Positions 56,228 through 64,000 of a stretch of DNA of 64,000 nt are shown in pieces (position 1 is the first letter of the stretch; each line of letters starts with the position of its first letter). The translations under genes were made by a program, and so were the position numbers. Source of the stretch: Craterostigma plantagineum (Eukaryota > Streptophyta > Magnoliopsida > Lamiales > Linderniaceae); NCBI GenBank assembly GCA_027422505.1, contig JAPQWV010000018.1:18928001-18992000 (forward strand), read 5' to 3'. The notes beneath the pieces were generated by a model. That model worked only from the letters and a program-made list of their open reading frames with translations. It was not told the DNA's origin and ran no database searches.

Positions 56228-56977
56228 CTTCCTTATTCTCTCCGAAACCCCGACAAAGAACGAAAGTTCCAATCTTTGGGAAAAAAACGAAGTCTTTTAG
56301 GGTTCTCAGTCCTTATTATTGGGACCCACACACCTCCCATCTCAAACTTTTTACTAATTGACCTTCGATAGGCCTCGGCTCAGCTCAAGATCACATTTTT
56401 TAGCAGCTCTGCTTCATTATCTATTCTTCTCATAATAATTTTTGGAAGAAAAAAAAGCCATTTATTCCAGCCCAATGAAAGCCATTTCATCGGTATAATC
56501 TTCGCAAATGAACATAAAGTAAATGCATTCGGAAAGAAATGAACTTACTTGAAGCAACAAAAGAAATAAAAGGACAGAGTAACTGAGAAAGCAAGTGACC
56601 AAATGCATTTCTGGATGGGGAGACAAATGATATTATGCAGAGAGAATATTAGAATAGGGTAGCTTGAATCTTAATATAACAGAATAAAGGGATCATCTTT
56701 CTGTAATAACATCGTCTTCGCTCGGAATCTGTTGAGATTTGAAGGCCTTGAATTCATATTCTCGGCTTTCAGTTTCAACTTCAAGTATAGAAGAAGTATC
56801 ATTGACTGCTACCAAATCCATTACAGCTAGCTGTTCCTTCCTTCATACATCTAAAACGTCAGCTACTAATTCTCCGACAATCAACGAAAATTGAGCTCTT
56901 TGAATTGCACGTACGTACTTTGGAGATCTTTCTGAACGAAGGAGGAGAGGAGAGGAGGGGAGACGAAAGATCCACCA
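56228..56977. other. Spacer upstream of the RAD52-like gene
   Basis: Holds the RAD52-like promoter on one side and the 3' flank of the small gene below on the other. A short open frame at about 56690-56830 (-) has no recognisable family. Confidence 0.4.
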
Positions 56978-57350
56978 TTAACAACTGCGATAGAGCTTCT
57001 TAGGCCGGCGGAAAGCTCTGAAATTCCAAAACTGTCCCTTTATGCCTCCTCCGCCGCCGGCAAGGTTTGCGTCCCTCGTCTTAAGCATGTCCCACAAAAT
57101 TCGGACATCCTCGTACTCACAAGTACTAACCTCCTTTTGGAGCTTCACAAGCCCTGTTCATGTTAATATCTGATTCTTTCTAAGAAGACATATATTGAAG
57201 GAAAGAAAAACGTCTAATATAATTCTCAGCTGATGATATGAATTAAGATTGAATAACATTTTGCCGACCTGTTTGGCGAAAGCCCAACTTATTGAAGACT
57301 TTAATCCAAGCTTTTCTGATTGGAACCTTCATTCTATCGAACCACTTCAT
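56978..57350 (-). CDS. Small conserved plant protein, 85 residues, unknown function
   Basis: Two exons join in phase: 57269-57350 (MKWFDRMKVPIRKAWIKVF..FRQTG) and 56978-57153. The intron (57154-57268) has GT-AG ends. The product has a basic amphipathic N-terminus and a central LVKLQKEVSTCEYEDVRILW block that I recall as conserved in small uncharacterised plant proteins, then a Gly run and a basic tail (FRRPKKLYRSC). No catalytic motif, signal peptide or membrane helix is evident. It is easy to miss because each exon is short. Confidence 0.75.
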
Positions 57351-58160
57351 CTTCGAGGAAGAAAAGCAACAAAAATCGAATCTTTGGTTTTAATATTTCT
57401 TTCTAGAATTTCAATTTCTCCACTTCTTTTCTTGCCAGGAAATGGTGAGCAAAAAAAAGCTTTCTTTTAACTATCCACCCATCTATCGTAGATTTCGATA
57501 CTTGATTTAACTAACCAACTACCATTCAATTGTTTGGCAGAGATTTTTTTGTCGTTCTTTCTTTCTTTTTCGTGTTAGATTTCTGCCATTGGTAGGTCTA
57601 ACTTTGTTTCGATCGTACGTTCGTTCTTGTACCCATCGTTCGTGCACGTGAACGAGGTTTGGACCATTTAGTTAGATTGGTTTCTCAATTATTAAAAGAT
57701 CATTTTCATTTCAGGCCCCCAACAACTATCATTTACGATTCAGACATTAAAATTTAGTTTTAAGTACCCATTTTCTGCAGTACCACTTCATTGCTCTGAC
57801 ATACCAGTATGTTGAAATTTTGTAATACAAAACCATAATTCGATACAAGTGTATGGTCATCTGATACCAGTTTATTTTCTGCAGTATCACTTCATTGCTC
57901 TGACATACCCGTATGTTGAAAGTTTGTAACACAAACGATCATTCTATACAAGTTCATATATCTTTCTTACAACTTTTTTACACCACACAAATGGGTCCTT
58001 TAACCTAAAAATTCTCAAACAGTGCCTGAATTCGAAATCAAATCCTTAATGGGGCCTGATTTCGAATTGACCCTTACTAAAAATTGAAATCTTCATTTAT
58101 GTTGCAAGATATTTTTCTTTGCTTGTCTCATAATTTGCCTCTCGAAACGTACATTTCTTA
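57351..58160. other. Spacer with a local tandem repeat
   Basis: Promoter side of the 85-residue gene. No other gene seen. Confidence 0.4.
57773..57962. repeat. Two tandem copies of a ~100-bp unit
   Basis: TTTTCTGCAGTACCACTTCA...TATGTTGAAATTTTGTAA is repeated about 115 bp later with few changes (TTTTCTGCAGTATCACTTCA...TATGTTGAAAGTTTGTAA). Confidence 0.85.
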
Positions 58161-58401
58161 CTCCCTCCGTCCCAAACCATTTTATACATTTTACTATATC
58201 GGGCGTCCCGTTCCCTTTTGTACATTTTCTTTTATAACAAAAAACTAACATAAACAATCAATATAATAATCTTAAATACTCTTAAAAGACGTGTCAAATA
58301 TACACTTCTTCACCTTTTATTGTACTATATTACCAAAATATTCAGTTTCTTAAAAACCGTGACATACCCCAAATGTCCATACCCGTTTGGGGCGGAGGGA
58401 G
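58161..58401. mobile_element. Stowaway MITE, copy 2
   Basis: The ends are CTCCCTCCGTCCC and, in reverse complement, CTCCCTCCGCCCC, flanked by TA. The internal sequence matches 27004-27237 (GGCGTCCC; AATCAATATAATAA; CTTAAAAGACGTG). Confidence 0.93.
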
Positions 58402-58841
58402 TATTATTTATTGTTTTACTTCAAGTTTAAAATTTTCCGGCTCCAACTCGACTCAGCCACTGCTACGTTCGACCATTATAGTAATTTAACTAAACTTCGT
58501 TAATATAGTACAAATTGATAAGATTATACTAATGATCAATTTTGATCCAATGATTAATTTTGATGATGGAGTTTGAACATATTTTGTTAGGAAGTACAAA
58601 AAAAATATAATACAAACATTGGGACGTAACCTCTAAAGGCCCAATTTGAAGTAAAAGCCCGCTTAAAAGACGGCCCAAGTTCCAATAATAGGACGATGAA
58701 ATCAAGGCCGATTTTCTTTGAAAAAAAAAATCAAGGCCGATTTTGAGGCATAAACTACAGAAAAGAAAAAAAAATCAAAATCTGCTGTAAAAATAAGGGA
58801 AGAGGAAATATCTTCGTGGGGAGAAATATTCGAAGCTCGTG
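58402..58841 (+). promoter_or_regulatory. Upstream region of the CK2 alpha gene
   Basis: Contains GGCCCA/GGCCC words (about 58638-58679), common in plant housekeeping promoters, and an A-rich leader. A start site cannot be assigned. Confidence 0.45.
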
Positions 58842-61066
<2,225 letters not shown>

Positions 61067-61255
61067 AATCTGAGCTACTTTGGGTTAAGAGAATAGGCTG
61101 AGAATAGCTTCATGGGACGACAAAGTTCATATTTTTCTTGCAATGCTTAAACTTAAAACATCCTTCCTGTATTGGTGTGTACTAAAATTATTCCAATTAA
61201 TACACCGACGAATGTATTGTATACAACCACACCATTGAATCATATACATGTTTTT

Positions 61256-62761
61256 TCAAGAGTATTTCTTGGCATATTCTTTAAGAATCTCTGTCACGAG
61301 AATCCTATAGGCTTTCTCCGTGGGATGAAAACTGTCCCAAAACACATAATCTAAGACATCTTCACATGCAATTCGGCAAGTTGTCGTCACTTCAATCATC
61401 CCCGTCCCACAACACCCTCTGTCAGAAATCTTGAACCCTTCATATATATATATATACACATATATATATTATTCATTTCAACTTCGTCTTCTTCTTATAA
61501 TGAATGTGGGTTAGGTAATGAATCCCAATCAAGAAATAATCAAATAGTACAGCAAAACAAACAGATCATACCGTATCTTTGTGGGCTCCTAATGATATCC
61601 ATCGTAGGATCATAGATGTTGAGATAAGCCATGATTGAGTCAGGCTTCTCAGCGTTGAGGCAAGAAAGCTTATATTCGAGCTTAGCATTGAACATCTTCA
61701 CAGCCTCATCGTATTCTTCCACGCATTGCCTTTCAAGCCCACCTTTCAGCGTTCGCTGTAATGGAAGGCAGCCACACGGCGGAAGGCTAAATACGCCTAT
61801 CTTCCTTGCCCCAAGTTCGTACAAGTCCTTTTTCATCATGTGTGTGTATATATATATTTATTATATAATGCAGATTTGAAGGTGTGTGTGTATATATATA
61901 TATATAATATATATACCTCTACGAAGGTTGAAGCGTGGGTTAGTAAGAGATCGGTGTAGGCGCCAACGTCGTACTGAAGCTGTCTGAAGGGGTTGAGGAA
62001 GTAAGTGTTTGTGATGTCGTTGCTACCAGCGACGACTATGAAGAGGCTTTGTCTTATGATCTCTGATGTTCTCTCTTCGCCGGCGATCTGCTTCAGCTTT
62101 GTTGTGTATTCGTCGAATAGGTCTAACTGATCTGATAATGAGTAGCATATCTGCCATGTATATAACTAACATATTTAGTTATACTCTGATCATTCCAAGA
62201 TCTATAACTATAAGTTATTATTATTTACGTACCGATATAGCAGATGTCAAAGGGTCGTAACCCGCCCCGCCCGACGCGAAATTAACGCCCGTTAGGAGAT
62301 CCTCGGGTTCGAGGGACGGGTCGAGGTAAGCTGGCAAAAGGGCTTTTATTCCGAGCTCTTCAACTTTACAAAAAAGAAATTCATCAAATGTATGTTAATT
62401 ACAACGATTTGAATAGGGTTTGAATTAGAATATACATATATATATGTGTATGTATATAGTGTTTTAATTATTGCTTATCACCAAGGATATCAGAAGGGAC
62501 CAAGCCATTGGAAAATCTCCCAGTTGCTTCTCCACCTTGGAAATCTTGGCCGTAGGGCAGAAAATCGGCTTTTGCATTGGTTAAGAGTTCGTTGTTATTA
62601 CCAGCGTCGACGATTGAGTCTCCGAAGAAGATGATCGCTGGGAATGAGAGGTTCGCTGCTGGTAGCTTATTATTTACTACAGCTGCTGCTTCGACTACAA
62701 TAATGTAAGAAGAAGTAAATACAGCAAGGGATGTGATAATGAGAAATAAATTACAATGCAT
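61256..62761 (-). CDS. GDSL esterase/lipase, secreted
   Basis: Five exons join in phase: 62482-62761, 62233-62363, 61917-62150, 61572-61827 and 61256-61437, giving 360 residues, typical for the family. A signal peptide ([20 protein letters not shown]) opens the protein. Block I is [13 protein letters not shown] with the catalytic Ser, block II lies at [13 protein letters not shown], block III is [13 protein letters not shown], and block V is [14 protein letters not shown] with the Asp-His pair. CCGTG is also present, as in plant extracellular GDSL lipases. The substrate is unknown. An in-frame ATG 60 codons upstream exists but would bury the signal peptide, so 62761 is preferred. It is convergent with CK2 alpha, 189 bp between stops. 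Confidence 0.92.
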
Positions 62762-63537
62762 AGCTATACTATAGTTGTGGACACTAATATGATCAGTTTT
62801 AGTTATTTTTTCTCCAGCTATATGTAGAGGGAGGTGTGTATTTGTATCATTAGTTCTTGTCGAAATATTTCTTCCATTAGTTATATCATACAGTCGCTTG
62901 ATTTGATTTAGTTTGGCTTTTTCTCTTGTCAATACTGCCATAACAGACAGATGGTATTTCTTTTGGCAATAAGTTGATTGGAAGTTTGTTTGCTAATAAT
63001 CTAAAGAATTATCATTTTACTGTATCATATTATATTATTGCATAATGGGTTATTTTTTAGTGCCGAACGTTGAGCAGGTAAATGTAACATGTAATATTTA
63101 ATTTCATTGTCAGCATCAAGTAGCAACAAAAATTGAACTGAAAAAACAATGATAAAAGCAAGAACAAAGGGATTACATATAGTTCGATTCCCAATCCAAA
63201 CAACAATTTACACGCAAAACCACATTATATATATAGGTAATCACAGCTTAATATTTTCACATCGAATAAAAGCCAGACTTGGAAAAACTTCAAGGAAGAT
63301 CAAATCTCAAGTATTAAACCTCATATATTATGTCCAAAGCAACACCAAAATAATGAAAATAAAGGAACCCAAACAAGGAGTTTGATCTGCTGCTGCACCA
63401 ACGATATCAAGAGGCTTTTTTCGACGGTTCGAGTCTGTCGACAATCTTGAAATGTAAGCGAAAACGTAGGAAAAACGCCGACTTTAATGTAGGAAAAGGG
63501 CAATAAAAAGCGGTTCTAACACTTACAGTGGCAAACC
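62762..63537. other. Upstream region of the GDSL lipase gene and 3' flank of the next gene
   Basis: AT-rich. No further gene recognised. Confidence 0.4.
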
Positions 63538-63803
63538 TTAATAGCCCGTGACGAGGAAAGGCTGCTGACAAACCCCACACTCGATGGTCTGCGAACCAGA
63601 ACTTGGGACTTGAACCTAAACAGATTTGGGATCAATCACGTTAAGGTCGCGAAGATGTATCGAATAACTTAAGGAGGAGAAGAATTTTAGAAAACGATCG
63701 AATTTAAAACCTGTAAATGAACAGTGCAAGTTGGGCAAGCAACTTCTTTCATCCTCTTTCCCGAGCTACTCGATTTGGATGCTGATATAAAGAACGGGCA
63801 CAT
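63538..63803 (-). CDS. Small CxxC-CxxC protein, 56 residues
   Basis: Two exons join in phase: 63711-63803 (MCPFFISASKSSSSGKR..VACPTCTVHLQ) and 63538-63615 (VQVPSSGSQTIECGVCQQPF to TGY-TAA), with a 95-bp GT-AG intron. The CPTC and CGVC pairs are spaced like a small zinc ribbon. The Met at 63803 is the first in frame after a stop-free leader of unknown extent, so upstream exons are possible. The function is unknown; zinc binding is inferred from the cysteine pattern. Confidence 0.65.
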
Positions 63804-64000
63804 TGTGGCGAGTTTCCGAAATATTGTTTGATGAGAATATTAATGATACGTAAGGCCTAATGCATAAGTATTAACATTATCCTTAACCCTCAGAGAAGAA
63901 CGTAAAATATGCAGTTGTAACAAACATTGGTTCGTAATTTCTTACTAACAATACATAAACCAAGCCAATTATATAAACAATCACGATTTTACCTGAAGAA
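63804..64000. other. Upstream flank at window end
   Basis: AT-rich, nothing recognised. Confidence 0.4.

Noticed and set aside
56690..56830. Minus-strand frame starting MDLVAVNDTSS and ending VITER
   Set aside because: About 43 codons with a plausible acceptor in front, but no upstream exon, no family resemblance, and it lies past the stop of the 85-residue gene.

Overview
This window is nuclear DNA from a flowering plant, almost certainly a eudicot. It holds intron-rich plant genes with plastid or mitochondrial leader peptides, GT-AG introns plus one U12 AT-AC intron, Ty1/copia LTR elements primed by initiator tRNA-Met, an L1-type LINE, Stowaway, Tourist, hAT and MULE-like MITEs, and long AT-rich repeats. 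I cannot name the species from the sequence alone.

Layout. 1-5.3 kb is a decayed stretch: a tandem array of broken AVT1-type amino-acid transporter fragments and a three-exon B3-domain gene split by a hAT MITE. 5.5-7.0 kb (-) is an intact plastid LON-domain protein gene. 7.15-24.5 kb holds three copies of the nuclear cap-binding protein gene CBP20. Copy A (7.15-17.5 kb) is dead, with two different copia elements in one exon. Copy B (18.4-23.5 kb) has a complete reading frame across eight exons, including a U12 AT-AC intron that holds a TRIM element and a last intron that holds a young gag-only copia element. Copy C (24.0-24.5 kb) is a remnant. 24.6-31 kb is gene-free: diverged units built around short palindromes, peppered with MITEs.

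From 31.4 kb the window is gene-dense. In order: a two-KH-domain RNA-binding protein (-), a TVP38/TMEM64 (DedA-like) plastid membrane protein (-), bifunctional aspartate kinase/homoserine dehydrogenase (-), a TBL-type O-acetyltransferase (+), a mid-SUN membrane protein (+), a LINE inverted by twin priming, an organellar RAD52-like protein (-), an 85-residue plant protein (-), casein kinase 2 alpha (+), a GDSL lipase (-) and a 56-residue CxxC protein (-).

The genes are housekeeping functions with no sign of a metabolic cluster or an undescribed multi-gene system. The interest lies in genome dynamics and splicing: the U12 intron with a nested retroelement, two GC-AG introns in one gene, triplicated 3' splice sites in the TBL gene, a B3 gene whose frame is open once one MITE is discounted, and the twin-primed LINE. 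Two otherwise intact genes (KH protein, AK-HSDH) show one-base frame problems that may be assembly errors.
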